The notes beneath the pieces were generated by a model. It was not told the DNA's origin, made no database searches, and saw only the letters and a program-made list of their open reading frames with translations. Positions 45,571 through 54,517 of a stretch of 64,000 bases of DNA are shown here, piece by piece. The stretch covers positions 30,039-94,038 of the forward strand of contig JAUSOY010000084.1 of the NCBI GenBank assembly GCA_030656615.1, written 5' to 3'. Each line of letters begins with the position of its first letter. The first letter of the stretch is position 1. The stretch is from Bacteroidales bacterium (GTDB taxonomy: Bacteria; Bacteroidota; Bacteroidia; Bacteroidales; TTA-H9). A program made the translations under genes and the position numbers.

Positions 45571-46518
45571 CTAAATCAATTTCAATTCAGCCGAAATCTC
45601 CAGCATTCGTTCAATCGGTACGCGACCTTTATCCATTAAATCCTTACTCATCAAAATTTCTGGCATTTCTGAAAGCATACAATTATATAACTTCTCAAGG
45701 GTATTTTGTTTCATAAACGGACAATCATTACATGAACAACCCTCATCCGATGGTACTACTAGAAATTCCTTTTCAGGACTCAATGTTTTCATTTGATGCA
45801 ATATTCCTGTTTCTGAAGCCACAATATATTTTTGCGCCAAATCTGAGGTAGTAAATTTTATCATTCCATTCGTAGAGCCGATGTAATCAGCGATTGCAAG
45901 CACGGCAGCGTTACACTCCGGATGTGCTACAACTTTGGCATCAGTATGCTTCATTTTGAGTTTTAAGACTGCTTCTGTGGTCAAAAGATTATGCACATGA
46001 CAAGCACCCTCCCATAAAACCATTTTACGACCAGTAACTGAATTTATATACGCTCCCAAATTTTTATCCGGCGCAAAAATAATTTTTTGATTCACCGGTA
46101 AATACTCAACAATCTGACGGGCATTGGACGATGTACAAACAATATCGGTCATCGTTTTTACAGCCGCGGAAGAATTAATATATGTAATGACTTTATGATC
46201 AGGATATTCCTTTAAAAATTCTTTAAAATCTGTTGCCGGACATGAATCAGCTAAAGAACATCCCGCTTCTAAATCCGGCAAAATAACTTTCTTTGTTGGA
46301 TTCAAAATTTTAGCTGTTTCAGCCATAAAATGTACTCCACAAAATACAATTATTTCATTATCAACAGTTTTCGCCTTTTGACTTAATGCAAGACTATCAC
46401 CAATAAAATCGGCTATATCCTGAATTTCAGGAATTTGATAATAATGTGCCAGAATAATGGCATTTTTTTCTTTCTTTAATCGATGTATCTCTTCTATGAG
46501 TTTTTCTTGCGTAAGCAT
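45571..46518 (-). CDS. nadA: Quinolinate synthase
   Basis: A [4Fe-4S] enzyme that condenses iminoaspartate with dihydroxyacetone phosphate to quinolinate in NAD synthesis. 315 residues with the three pseudo-repeated domains of NadA (AIILAHYYQIPEIQDIADF, GDSLALSQKA, PDLEAGCSLADSCP, TYINSSAAVKT, CTSSNA, FAPDKNLGAYI, HPECNAAV). The cluster ligands are the Cys in FCGVHFMAE, the Cys in HPEC and one of those in GCSCNDCPFM. nadB is not adjacent. It diverges from rpiB across the putative origin. Confidence 0.97.
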   Translation of the reverse strand: MLTQEKLIEEIHRLKKEKNAIILAHYYQIPEIQDIADFIGDSLALSQKAKTVDNEIIVFCGVHFMAETAKILNPTKKVILPDLEAGCSLADSCPATDFKEFLKEYPDHKVITYINSSAAVKTMTDIVCTSSNARQIVEYLPVNQKIIFAPDKNLGAYINSVTGRKMVLWEGACHVHNLLTTEAVLKLKMKHTDAKVVAHPECNAAVLAIADYIGSTNGMIKFTTSDLAQKYIVASETGILHQMKTLSPEKEFLVVPSDEGCSCNDCPFMKQNTLEKLYNCMLSEMPEILMSKDLMDKGRVPIERMLEISAELKLI

Positions 46519-47010
46519 TATTATTGTATTTCTTTTTAAAAAGATTTAATAATAGTATTAAGGCCTGTTCATTTGTTTGCAATTTTTTGCCATTTTACTT
46601 GACAAAGCGTGTTTTCAGAATTTATTAACAACTTATAAGCATTAGTTTTTAAATAGTTTTCTGATATTCAATCATTGTACAAAATTATCAACAATTGTCA
46701 ATTACTTTAGTTGGTAATAAGTTGTTTATATTTTAAGTGATAATGATGTTAAAAACAAATGAAAAAGTAATTACAAATTCAGGCTTTATTAACACAATTG
46801 GGTTGGTCAGCGAAATTAGTAAAGCTTTATCATTACTTATCAGAATGTAATTGTTTTTGTTAACGAAAGGCTGTTAATAAAGAAAAATCATTCATTATTA
46901 ATTATATATAATATTCTTTGATACGTAACTTTTGCTCAAAGCATTGAATTACAAGTAAGAAATTTTTGTCTTAAATTAATGGTTAATTTTGACACAGAAA
47001 TTTATCAACA
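46519..47010. other. Putative chromosomal replication origin (oriC)
   Basis: A 492-base AT-rich gap between divergent nadA and rpiB. It holds five DnaA-box-like 9-mers, each one mismatch from TTATNCACA: TTATTAACA at 46622-46630 and 46786-46794, TTATCAACA at 46685-46693 and 47002-47010, and TTATTAACA on the minus strand at 46872-46880. A nearly pure A/T tract (about 46891-46915) could unwind first. G/C bias on the plus strand changes from C-rich to G-rich across this gap. dnaA is not adjacent, which is not unusual in this phylum. No gene is seen within it. Confidence 0.72.
46984..46991 (+). promoter_or_regulatory. -7 element before rpiB
   Basis: TAATTTTG matches TAnnTTTG, 19 bases before the ATG. 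A DnaA-box-like word lies between it and the start codon. Confidence 0.5.
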
Positions 47011-47463
47011 ATGAATGAAAAAGGTAAATATTTGGCATTGGGATCTGATCATGCAGGCTTTCATTTAAAGGAAAGTGTTCATAAGTTTTTAATTGCCTCT
47101 GGATATTCTGTAAAAGATTATGGATGTTATTCGGTCGACAGTGTGGATTATCCGGATGTAATACATCCATTGGCAGCAGATGTTGATTCCGGAAAGTTTG
47201 AAAGGGCAATAATTATTTGTGGTTCTGGTATTGGAGTGAGTATGGTGGCTAATAAATATCCTGGAGTAAGAGCTGCTTTATGTTGCGATAGAGGGAAAGT
47301 AGAGTTATGTCGTTTACATAACGATGCAAATGTATTAGCGCTTGGTGCCCGTTATTTAACCGAAAAACAAGCATTTGAAATGATTGATGTATTTTTGAAT
47401 ACGGAATTTGAAGGAGGACGGCATAAAGCAAGGGTAGTAAAAATTGCCATTCCGAAAGAGTAG
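47011..47463 (+). CDS. rpiB: Ribose-5-phosphate isomerase B
   Basis: Interconverts ribose 5-phosphate and ribulose 5-phosphate in the pentose phosphate pathway. 150 residues of the RpiB/LacAB family: LGSDHAGFHLKESV near the N-terminus, VDYPDVIHPLA, ICGSGIGVSMVANKYPGVRA (anion hole and phosphate loop), CRLHNDANVLALGARYL. LacAB-type allose activity cannot be excluded. It is the first plus-strand gene right of the putative origin and is followed by the lutB-like gene after 55 bases. Confidence 0.95.
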   Translation: MNEKGKYLALGSDHAGFHLKESVHKFLIASGYSVKDYGCYSVDSVDYPDVIHPLAADVDSGKFERAIIICGSGIGVSMVANKYPGVRAALCCDRGKVELCRLHNDANVLALGARYLTEKQAFEMIDVFLNTEFEGGRHKARVVKIAIPKE

Positions 47464-47469
47464 GCAATA

Positions 47470-47477
47470 TAAATTTG
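47470..47477 (+). promoter_or_regulatory. -7 element before the LutB-like gene
   Basis: TAAATTTG matches TAnnTTTG; the ATG is 42 bases downstream at 47519. Confidence 0.5.
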
Positions 47478-47518
47478 TATATACATGTTTTGATGTTTTT
47501 CAAAACTAAATTAAAAGT

Positions 47519-48907
47519 ATGAAAGCAGATTTTATAGATACGTTTAAAGTAGATTCTGATAAAGTTGCCTTCGACAGGGAACATCGTCGGAAGATTAATT
47601 ATAATATTGCAAAATATGATGAAGCGGTAATACGAGGTAAATTAACCTATGTTAATTTACCCTTGGCTAAAATTCGTGCTGCACATATTAAATATAAGGT
47701 TGTAAATAATCTGGATAAATATCTCATTGATTTTGAATCTAAATTCACTTCGAGGGGTGGTAAAGTAATTTGGGCCAAAGATGCTCACGAGGCGATAAAG
47801 GAAATTCTTTTAATTTGTAAAAAGCATTACATTAAGTCGGTGGTGAAGTCAAAATCAATGACTACCGAGGAAATTGAATTTAATGAAGAAGTTAAAAAAT
47901 CGGGTGTTGAATCCATAGAAACCGATTTGGGAGAATTTATTGTTCAAATGGCAGGGCAGAAACCATATCATATTGTTACACCAGCTATGCATTTATCAAA
48001 AGAAGATGTTAGTATGTTATTATCTTCAAAATTTGGTATTAATGCCGAAAGTACACCCGAAGAAGTTACAGCATTCGTTCGTGAGCTTTTACGAGAAAAA
48101 TTTATTCATGCCGGAGCAGGAATCAGTGGTGCAAATTTTCTTATTGCTGATACCGGTTCTGTTTGTGTGACAGAAAATGAAGGCAATGGTCTTTTAAGTA
48201 TGTCTTTTCCACCCGTACATATTGTTATTGCCGGCATAGAAAAAATAATACCATCGTTGACAGATTTGGGTTTATATTGGCCACTACTGGCTTCACACGG
48301 CACCGGACAAACGATGAGCGTTTATAATAGTATCGTTTCCGGACCAAGAAAGGATGGAGAAATAGATGGTCCGCTCGATATGTACGTAATTTTATTGGAT
48401 AACGGACGTAGCCGGGTACTGGCTGATGAAAAGGCAAGACAAGCCTTATCATGTATTCGTTGTGGAGCCTGCCTTAATGCTTGTCCGGTGTATAAAACAA
48501 TAGGCGGGCATACATATAATTCGACCTACAGCGGTCCGATTGGCTCTGTTATAACTCCTTTTCTCAAAGATTTTGCTGACTTTGGTCATTTAAGTGCAGC
48601 ATCTTCTTTATGCGGAAAATGCACCGAGGTTTGCCCGGTGAATATCCCCCTCCATAAATTATTATTGAACAACCGTAATATTATGGTTAAAAAAGGATTG
48701 ATTGATAAACAATGGACCAGGGGTATAAAAATTTCAAAAATGATTTTGAAGAGCCGTAAACTAATGAATATGGGCGGAGGTAAGTTTAAAAATTCAATGG
48801 CCAGATATTTCCTTAAATCGATGTGGGGCGAAAGAAGAAAATTCCCTGAATTTCAGCCAAAAACATTCAGTCAGATTTGGGAACAGGAATTAAAATCAAA
48901 CCAATAA
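47519..48907 (+). CDS. LutB/LldF-like iron-sulfur oxidoreductase subunit
   Basis: 462 residues. An N-terminal LUD domain (KSKSMTTEEIEFNEEVKKSG, ETDLGEFIVQMAG, GAGISGANFLIADTGSVC) precedes two [4Fe-4S] motifs, CIRCGACLNACPVYKTIGG and CGKCTEVCPVNIPLHKLLL. In LutABC this subunit oxidises L-lactate to pyruvate with electron transfer through its clusters. lutA and lutC are not next to it here, so the partners must be elsewhere. It stands between rpiB and a lipoprotein peptidase, without an obvious link to either. Confidence 0.92.
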   Translation: MKADFIDTFKVDSDKVAFDREHRRKINYNIAKYDEAVIRGKLTYVNLPLAKIRAAHIKYKVVNNLDKYLIDFESKFTSRGGKVIWAKDAHEAIKEILLICKKHYIKSVVKSKSMTTEEIEFNEEVKKSGVESIETDLGEFIVQMAGQKPYHIVTPAMHLSKEDVSMLLSSKFGINAESTPEEVTAFVRELLREKFIHAGAGISGANFLIADTGSVCVTENEGNGLLSMSFPPVHIVIAGIEKIIPSLTDLGLYWPLLASHGTGQTMSVYNSIVSGPRKDGEIDGPLDMYVILLDNGRSRVLADEKARQALSCIRCGACLNACPVYKTIGGHTYNSTYSGPIGSVITPFLKDFADFGHLSAASSLCGKCTEVCPVNIPLHKLLLNNRNIMVKKGLIDKQWTRGIKISKMILKSRKLMNMGGGKFKNSMARYFLKSMWGERRKFPEFQPKTFSQIWEQELKSNQ

Positions 48908-48942
48908 TCAAAACATATATACATTAATCAAATCAATCAACC

Positions 48943-50979
48943 ATGAAACGTATTTTTATATTATTTGCCGGCCTGGTTTTAATGCTGAGTTCGTGTAATA
49001 ATCCTAAAAACATGAAAAGCACAAAAAGTATTTCACATGAAACAATTCAGCAAACAATTGATTCACTGAAACTTATTTATGGAGAAACTGAATTTTCACG
49101 CATCGAAAAAGGTGTAAATCAGGTAGCTGGACTTTGGAGAGCCGAAGATGGTTCCGGAAGCGATTTCACTAATTTCTGTAAAGAATCATACATCATTTCT
49201 GGTGATAAACTGGAAGCCCTGTATTCAAGTTTATCCAGAAATTTTGAAGTAATTTGGGGTAATATGTTGAAGATGAACATAGAACTCATGGAACCACTTC
49301 ATATGGATTTGGGGCCCATAACTCCCATGGACGAAAAGTTCGGTTCATATAATCCTTCGGCCCATGTAACGGAGGATTTATTTGCCAGTAAAATTGCCTT
49401 TACGGTCGCCTTAAATTTCCCATTTTATACCTTGGCCGAAAAAGAGCAAAATGCTGCCAATTGGAACGATCGCCAATGGGGTTATGCTCGTATGGGTGAT
49501 GCTTTTACTGCCAGACCACCGGCAGAATTACTTCAAAAATCAAGTGAAGTTACAACCATTGCCGATACGTATATATCCGAATACAATATTTGTATGGATA
49601 AGCTTACCGGAAACGATAAAATTAATTTTCCAGAGGGAATGCGCCTGATAACCCATTGGGGATTGCGCGATGAACTAAAATCAAATTACGGTACCGACGA
49701 AGGACTTGCAAAGCAAGAAATGATTTATCTGGTGATGAAACGCATTGTCGATCAGAGTATTCCTACCGAAGTCATTAACAATGATAAGGTTTTGTGGAAT
49801 CCGGAAACCAATAAGATTACCGTTGACGGGAACGAAATAGATGGCACACCCGAAACGGCCCGCCGTTATTCTTTTCTTCTCGAAAATTTCAAGGCCGTGA
49901 AGGCTCTCGATGTTTACTATCCTAATTACCCTACGTTTATTCAGCGGAAATTTGACGGAGAGATGGAAATATCGCAGCAGGAAGTGGAAGCTCTTTTTGT
50001 GAGCCTTGTTTCTTCGCCTCTGGTAAAAGAAGTTGGAAGTATTATTGCCAAAAGACTGGGTCGCGATTTACGTCCCTATGATATTTGGTACGATGGTTTT
50101 AAAGCCCGCAGCGGTATTTCTCAGGATTTACTGAATCAGACGACCGAAAAATTGTATCCCAATGCAGAGGCCTTTGAAAAAGCCCTACCTGGTATTCTCG
50201 AAAAATTTGGTTTCGAAACAATGACAGCCAATGCTATTTGTTCAAAAATTCGGGTGGATGGTTCACGTGGCGCAGGCCATGCCTGGGGAGCGGCCATGAA
50301 ATCGGAAAAGGCCCGCCTTCGCACACGCATACCCGCTTCCGGAATGAATTATAAAGGGTATAATATAGCCGTACACGAATTCGGTCATAATGTGGAACAA
50401 ACCATTACCTTGCAAAATGTGAGCGATTATATGATTAATGGTGTACCCAATACGGCCTTTACCGAAGCTCTGGCTTTTGTTTTTCAAAAGCGCGATCTGG
50501 AGTTGCTGGGTATGAAAGAAAATAATCCACAGAAAGAATACCTGCAGGTGCTTGATAATTTCTGGTCGGTATATGAAATTATGGGCGTTTCGCTGGTGGA
50601 TATGAAGGTTTGGAAATGGATGTACGAAAATCCAGAAACTACGCCTGAAATGCTTCGCGATAACGTTATTCGCATTGCCAAAGAAGTTTGGAATGAATAT
50701 TATGCACCAGTATTTGGTATGAAAGATGAGCCTATATTAGCTATCTATTCGCATATGATCGATAATCCGTTGTATTTATCGGCTTATCCTTTAGGGCATC
50801 TGATAGAATTCCAACTCGAAGGACAGTTGAAAGGAAAATCGTTTGCTGCAGAAATACAACGCATTTACCGGCAGGGACGCGTAGTTCCACAGGTCTGGAT
50901 GCAAAAAGCAGTCGGGGAGAAGCTCTCAGTAAATCCTTTGATTAATGCAACAGAAGAAGCAATAAAGCAGTTTAATTAA
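48943..50979 (+). CDS. HEXXH-motif zinc metallopeptidase lipoprotein, family unclear
   Basis: 678 residues. Signal and lipobox ILFAGLVLMLSSCNNP give a mature Cys at about 19. The metal site is H478-E-F-G-H482 (AVHEFGHNVEQTI) with a likely third ligand E508 in FTEALAFVF, 26 residues on, the spacing of gluzincins such as M3. It lacks the six-residue HELLGH motif of M49 dipeptidyl peptidase III, although the length and lipoprotein form resemble Bacteroidota M49 proteins. Substrate unknown. It starts 35 bases after the lutB-like gene and ends before a clear terminator. Confidence 0.8.
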   Translation: MKRIFILFAGLVLMLSSCNNPKNMKSTKSISHETIQQTIDSLKLIYGETEFSRIEKGVNQVAGLWRAEDGSGSDFTNFCKESYIISGDKLEALYSSLSRNFEVIWGNMLKMNIELMEPLHMDLGPITPMDEKFGSYNPSAHVTEDLFASKIAFTVALNFPFYTLAEKEQNAANWNDRQWGYARMGDAFTARPPAELLQKSSEVTTIADTYISEYNICMDKLTGNDKINFPEGMRLITHWGLRDELKSNYGTDEGLAKQEMIYLVMKRIVDQSIPTEVINNDKVLWNPETNKITVDGNEIDGTPETARRYSFLLENFKAVKALDVYYPNYPTFIQRKFDGEMEISQQEVEALFVSLVSSPLVKEVGSIIAKRLGRDLRPYDIWYDGFKARSGISQDLLNQTTEKLYPNAEAFEKALPGILEKFGFETMTANAICSKIRVDGSRGAGHAWGAAMKSEKARLRTRIPASGMNYKGYNIAVHEFGHNVEQTITLQNVSDYMINGVPNTAFTEALAFVFQKRDLELLGMKENNPQKEYLQVLDNFWSVYEIMGVSLVDMKVWKWMYENPETTPEMLRDNVIRIAKEVWNEYYAPVFGMKDEPILAIYSHMIDNPLYLSAYPLGHLIEFQLEGQLKGKSFAAEIQRIYRQGRVVPQVWMQKAVGEKLSVNPLINATEEAIKQFN

Positions 50980-50999
50980 TATAATAGAAATATAAATAT

Positions 51000-51035
51000 A
51001 AAAGGACTGTACCGTGGTGTGCAGTCCTTTTATAT
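51000..51035 (+). terminator. Intrinsic terminator after the HEXXH lipoprotein gene
   Basis: A perfect ten-pair stem AAAAGGACTG/CAGTCCTTTT (51000-51009 with 51022-51031) with a 12-base loop and a short T-rich tail. Confidence 0.85.
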
Positions 51036-51047
51036 TTATAGTATGCA

Positions 51048-51355
51048 AAAAGGAGACAATTTCCAGGTTATACTATAAATATGGTAAAAGCGATTTCGAA
51101 CTCATCGAAACAATGGTATCCAATAATCTTTTGGAATCATTTGAGTCATTATACCACCATAAATACATGGATAATAAAAGGAAGAATTGCTTTGTGCCCC
51201 TGGATGAGTATAAAACCCGTTATGAATACGAATTTGAATATACACGAATTGAGTGGATAATGCCAAGGCTCATGTCCATATTGTTTCCCGGAATGTTCTG
51301 AAAACAGGGCGAAAAATGGATGAGACAGTTTAAGGAATTTGTCGAAAAGCAATAG
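51048..51355 (+). pseudogene. Decayed SRPBCC-family gene remnant
   Basis: The frame reads SRLYYKYGKSDFELIETMVS, then ESFESLYHHKYMDNKRKN, VPLDEYKTRYEYEFEYTRIE and MPRLMSILFPGMF. A TGA at 51299-51301 follows, and the same frame continues KQGEKWMRQFKEFVEKQ to a TAG at 51355. This is the C-terminal half of an SRPBCC (START-like) protein, where the family runs straight through the stop position (PGMFKKQ..KW). The N-terminal half is missing, and the open frame begins inside the preceding terminator. So the gene is truncated at the 5' end and carries one internal stop. Confidence 0.72.
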
Positions 51356-51550
51356 TATTTCGCATTAATTAATCTTTTTTTTCGAATACCAGTAAGGATG
51401 TTCTACAAAAATAGCATTTTGGAATTTCGAATTTATCTATACATACGTAAAAGGGTCTATTCATGTAAATCGAATCCATTGATTACATAAATCAGGAATT
51501 ACGAAATACCTGGCTTAAAAGAATTTTTTTAGGGGGCTTCGGATATTGTA
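51356..51550. other. Non-coding gap before the DMT transporter
   Basis: AT-rich with no credible frame; nothing recognised apart from the promoter at its right end. Confidence 0.4.
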
Positions 51551-51558
51551 TAATTTTG
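51551..51558 (+). promoter_or_regulatory. -7 element before the DMT transporter gene
   Basis: TAATTTTG matches TAnnTTTG. The ATG at 51576 is 18 bases on, leaving a very short leader. Confidence 0.55.
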
Positions 51559-51575
51559 CTGCTTAAATAAATGGC

Positions 51576-52469
51576 ATGGCACAATATTACGGCGAGCTGG
51601 CAGCGCTCCTTACCGCCTTTTTCTGGACAATTACCTCATTGGCGTTCGAATCGGCCAGTAAAAAAGTTGGTTCTCTGGCTGTTAATATGATTCGTCTTTT
51701 TTTGGCTTTCATTTTTCTAACGATATATAATTACTTTTCGAGGGGTTTGCTTTTACCCACCGATGCCGGTACCCATGCCTGGATATGGCTCGGTATTTCT
51801 GGCCTTGTTGGTTTTGTTTTTGGCGATTATTTCCTTTTTCGATCATATACCATCGTCAGTTCGCGTATCGCCATGTTGATAATGACACTTGTGCCGCCAA
51901 TTACGGCGGTAATCGGATATTTTTTGTTATCAGAAACGATGACTCTTCAACATATCGCGGGTATGGGGCTTACTCTGGGAGGAATTTCTCTGGCGATCAT
52001 CAGCCGGCCCGGTAAAAATGGTAAAATGAAGTTAAATTATCCGCTAAAAGGATTATTATTTGCTTTTGGAGGAGCGGTAGGGCAGGCGGTCGGTCTGGTA
52101 TTGAGTAAATATGGAATGGGTAGTTACGATCCTTTTGCGGCTACTCAATTGCGAATTATCGCCGGAATGGTCGGTTTTGGAGTAATTATCCTCATGATTC
52201 GCAAAACATCGTTGGTAACATCGGCTTTAAAAAATTCGAAAGCCATGCGTGGTATTAGTATTGGCTCTGTATTCGGTCCTTTTTTAGGGGTCTCCTTTTC
52301 GCTTGTAGCGATAAAATTTACGAGTACGGGCATCGCCTCAACACTTATGGCTACGGTTCCTATTTTAATCATTGCTCCGGCTGCATTAGTATTTAAAGAG
52401 CGCATCAGCTTGAAAGAAATAATAGGGGCAATAATAAGCTTTTCCGGGGTGGTATTATTTTTTGTGTGA
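51576..52469 (+). CDS. EamA/DMT-family membrane transporter
   Basis: 297 residues with ten predicted membrane helices in two EamA repeats ([20 protein letters not shown] at the start; [20 protein letters not shown] at the second repeat). The [16 protein letters not shown] and [20 protein letters not shown] segments are the conserved ends of each half. It is probably a metabolite or drug exporter of the inner membrane; the substrate is unknown. An ATG at 51571 is out of frame. Decayed gene fragments lie on both sides. Confidence 0.9.
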   Translation: MAQYYGELAALLTAFFWTITSLAFESASKKVGSLAVNMIRLFLAFIFLTIYNYFSRGLLLPTDAGTHAWIWLGISGLVGFVFGDYFLFRSYTIVSSRIAMLIMTLVPPITAVIGYFLLSETMTLQHIAGMGLTLGGISLAIISRPGKNGKMKLNYPLKGLLFAFGGAVGQAVGLVLSKYGMGSYDPFAATQLRIIAGMVGFGVIILMIRKTSLVTSALKNSKAMRGISIGSVFGPFLGVSFSLVAIKFTSTGIASTLMATVPILIIAPAALVFKERISLKEIIGAIISFSGVVLFFV

Positions 52470-52660
52470 TCGAAAAATTAGTTCACTGAGCCGATCGAAA
52501 TTTTTTTGTTTATTGATGGGCTTCGGGATATATGCATCACAAGCGGCATTTAAAGCATTATTTATTCGGCAGCCAGAGCATATGCAGTCTGTTATCGGGC
52601 TTAATCCGGTTTTTTCGGGTACGGTATTGTTCGCCAATAAAATCAGTAAATCACGTAATA
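52455..52660 (-). pseudogene. Frameshifted response-regulator receiver remnant
   Basis: On the minus strand the frame ends NALNAACDAYIPKPINKQ, the last part of a CheY-like receiver (Ala-Gly-Cys-Asp-Ala-Tyr-Ile-x-Lys-Pro-Ile). Just upstream the conserved QTAYALAA of receivers is readable in another frame (52591 to about 52568). A short indel separates them. No phosphoacceptor Asp or kinase part remains. It is probably the tail of a lost hybrid sensor kinase. Its stop overlaps the last 15 bases of the DMT gene. Confidence 0.7.
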
Positions 52661-52784
52661 AATATAAAAATGTGTCTTTTGTGTAATTTATTTTTAAAAT
52701 GAACAAATAAAGTGTGAAAAGTTTCGTTAAGGCATGATAACCAAGGAATAATAATTTTATGGTTTCAAGTTTAAAATCGAATTT

Positions 52785-53999
52785 ATGAAAAAACAGTTGT
52801 TTAAATCGGTATTCATTGTAATTGTTGCTCTGATATCAACGCTTTCGATAGGATGTAAAACAGATACTTCCCCAGAAGATTATTTACGAACAGTTTTTAA
52901 TAATCTGAACCAGATTCAATCGGCCACCTATTTTTCAAGAGTTCAGGGCTTTGCTCCGGGTGATACCTCGGCATCCACCAGTGGTCAATATTTTGTAAAG
53001 GAATATAATAATCCGTCGGATACAACAATCGGCGCAAGCTTTGTTAAACTTCGGCCGAAGGACCTTTCTAAAATGTCGTTTTGCTATGATGGAAATATGA
53101 GAGCAACGGCATTTGAGGATGGAAAATACATCGTTGTCGATAGTTTTGAATTAAATAATCTTCCTTTCAGGCCATTGACCCCGCCCTTTTTCAATTATAT
53201 AAAAAGCATCCTTCGATATACTCTTGAAACGAAGGATAGTGTTACGGTGACCATGAAGGACTATGGCGATTCTGTGTTTTGCAGGATCATAATATTCAAT
53301 AATATGCAGGTCGAATTTTTTGGTAAAGCCTTCTATTGTAAAGATTCGTACGGATTCGAAGAGGTCATTTCAATATATGAGATCTGGATTAATAAATCAA
53401 ATAACCTCCCCTATCGTTATCGAAGAGAAATGTCGCATGATATTTCTGAAGTAAATTGTAAAGGATTAGAAATTAATAAAATAGACATAAAGGATTTTAA
53501 AGCAGTTGATTATTTTATGCCTGATTACTCTATTCAGATGTATAATAAAGGAGTGAATCGATCGCCAGGAAAAGATTTAACAGGTCAGGTCGCCCCGGAT
53601 TGGGTTTTGAAGGATGTAAATAATCAGGAAGTATCGCTGGATAAATTAAAAAGCAAAGTAGTAATGATTCAATTTACCAGTGTAAGTTGCGGACCATGCC
53701 GTGCTTCAATTCCATTTTTAAAGCAATTGGTAAAAGAGTTCGATATTAAAGATTTCGATTTCGTTGCTATTGAGGGTTTTAACAGAAACACGAATGTTTT
53801 ATCCGGATATCAACGTCGTAATGATTTCAATTATCGTTTTTTGGCATCCACCGAAGCAGTTACGAAAGCTTACCAGATAAAGGCCGTACCGGTGTTTTAT
53901 ATTCTTGACGAGAACCGAACGATACGAAAAGTGATTCGGGGTTATGGTAAGGATATTACGGATAAAGAGATTCGGGATGCGATAAATGAATTAATATAG
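52785..53999 (+). CDS. TlpA-like thioredoxin-fold lipoprotein
   Basis: 404 residues. Signal and lipobox ALISTLSIGCKTD. The N-terminal 250 residues are beta-rich, like outer-membrane lipoprotein-sorting folds (YFSRVQGFAPGD.., KMSFCYDGNMRATAFEDGKY). The C-terminal thioredoxin domain (GQVAPDWVLKDVNNQEVSL) has the redox motif C302-G-P-C305 in TSVSCGPCRASIPF and the cis-Pro AVPVFYILDE. It is predicted to be a periplasmic membrane-tethered disulfide reductase. It could serve cytochrome c maturation or an envelope stress role; the partner is not shown. No adjacent ccm genes. Confidence 0.9.
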   Translation: MKKQLFKSVFIVIVALISTLSIGCKTDTSPEDYLRTVFNNLNQIQSATYFSRVQGFAPGDTSASTSGQYFVKEYNNPSDTTIGASFVKLRPKDLSKMSFCYDGNMRATAFEDGKYIVVDSFELNNLPFRPLTPPFFNYIKSILRYTLETKDSVTVTMKDYGDSVFCRIIIFNNMQVEFFGKAFYCKDSYGFEEVISIYEIWINKSNNLPYRYRREMSHDISEVNCKGLEINKIDIKDFKAVDYFMPDYSIQMYNKGVNRSPGKDLTGQVAPDWVLKDVNNQEVSLDKLKSKVVMIQFTSVSCGPCRASIPFLKQLVKEFDIKDFDFVAIEGFNRNTNVLSGYQRRNDFNYRFLASTEAVTKAYQIKAVPVFYILDENRTIRKVIRGYGKDITDKEIRDAINELI

Positions 54000-54463
54000 A
54001 AATCTATAAACTGTATTTATTACTTCCTCAATTAAAACCATAATTGGCAGTTTAGTTTATGGAGCGATTTTTTAATGAGATTCTTAATTTGAAAAAAGCA
54101 GCCTGAAAAATGCTAAATAACATTAAGTACTTATCGCTTTATTGGCTTCTGATTTTTACAGGACTTATGTGTATGGTTTCACTTTTAATCGACATAAACA
54201 GCTCAGGCAAACCTCAAATGATCGGCCATTAACACAATTTAAAGTCTGCAACCGATTGAATAATAGAGAATTAAAGCACTGTGTTGATTATTTCAACAGC
54301 TGTGTAAATTTTCAACAAAAACGCCCATCGTCAGGATATACGCGGTTTGTCGGGCATTTCAAATTTGTAGTGTATAATAATTCAACAGTCGGTCTGTATA
54401 TTTTTTAATCATGTGTTTCTTTAATATACCATAAATCAGCAGATTATAATCAATTTTTACTGT
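54000..54463. other. Long regulatory gap upstream of the redox operon
   Basis: No convincing gene; an open frame at 54142-54408 looks random. The gap holds TGTTGATTATTTCAACA at 54282-54298, a perfect 6+6 inverted repeat with a 5-base centre, and two further TTCAACA words at 54311-54317 and 54381-54387. These lie about 80-180 bases upstream of the sigma-54-like promoter, the usual place for activator sites. An IR TAAACTG/CAGTTTA near 54007-54056 is weak. Confidence 0.45.
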
Positions 54464-54479
54464 TGGCACTGTAATTGAC
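54464..54479 (+). promoter_or_regulatory. Sigma-54-type (-24/-12) promoter
   Basis: TGGCACTGTAATTGAC aligns with TGGCACGnnnnTTGCW in correct spacing: TGGCAC at -24 and TTG at -12, with G-to-T at position 7 and C-to-A at position 15. The ATG of the first operon gene is at 54518. The cluster also encodes a sigma-54 activator (61122-62462), which supports the call. The -12 mismatch lowers certainty. Confidence 0.6.
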
Positions 54480-54517
54480 AGACGAAGGAGTATAAAAAAT
54501 GATAATCTTTAGAAATC

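Noticed and set aside
51014..51301. 95-codon frame taken as an intact small gene
   Set aside because: Its first codons lie in a terminator hairpin, and the homology to SRPBCC proteins continues past the stop, so it is treated as a remnant.
54142..54408. 88-codon open frame upstream of the redox operon
   Set aside because: No ribosome site, irregular composition and no family resemblance; it covers the dyads that look like activator sites.
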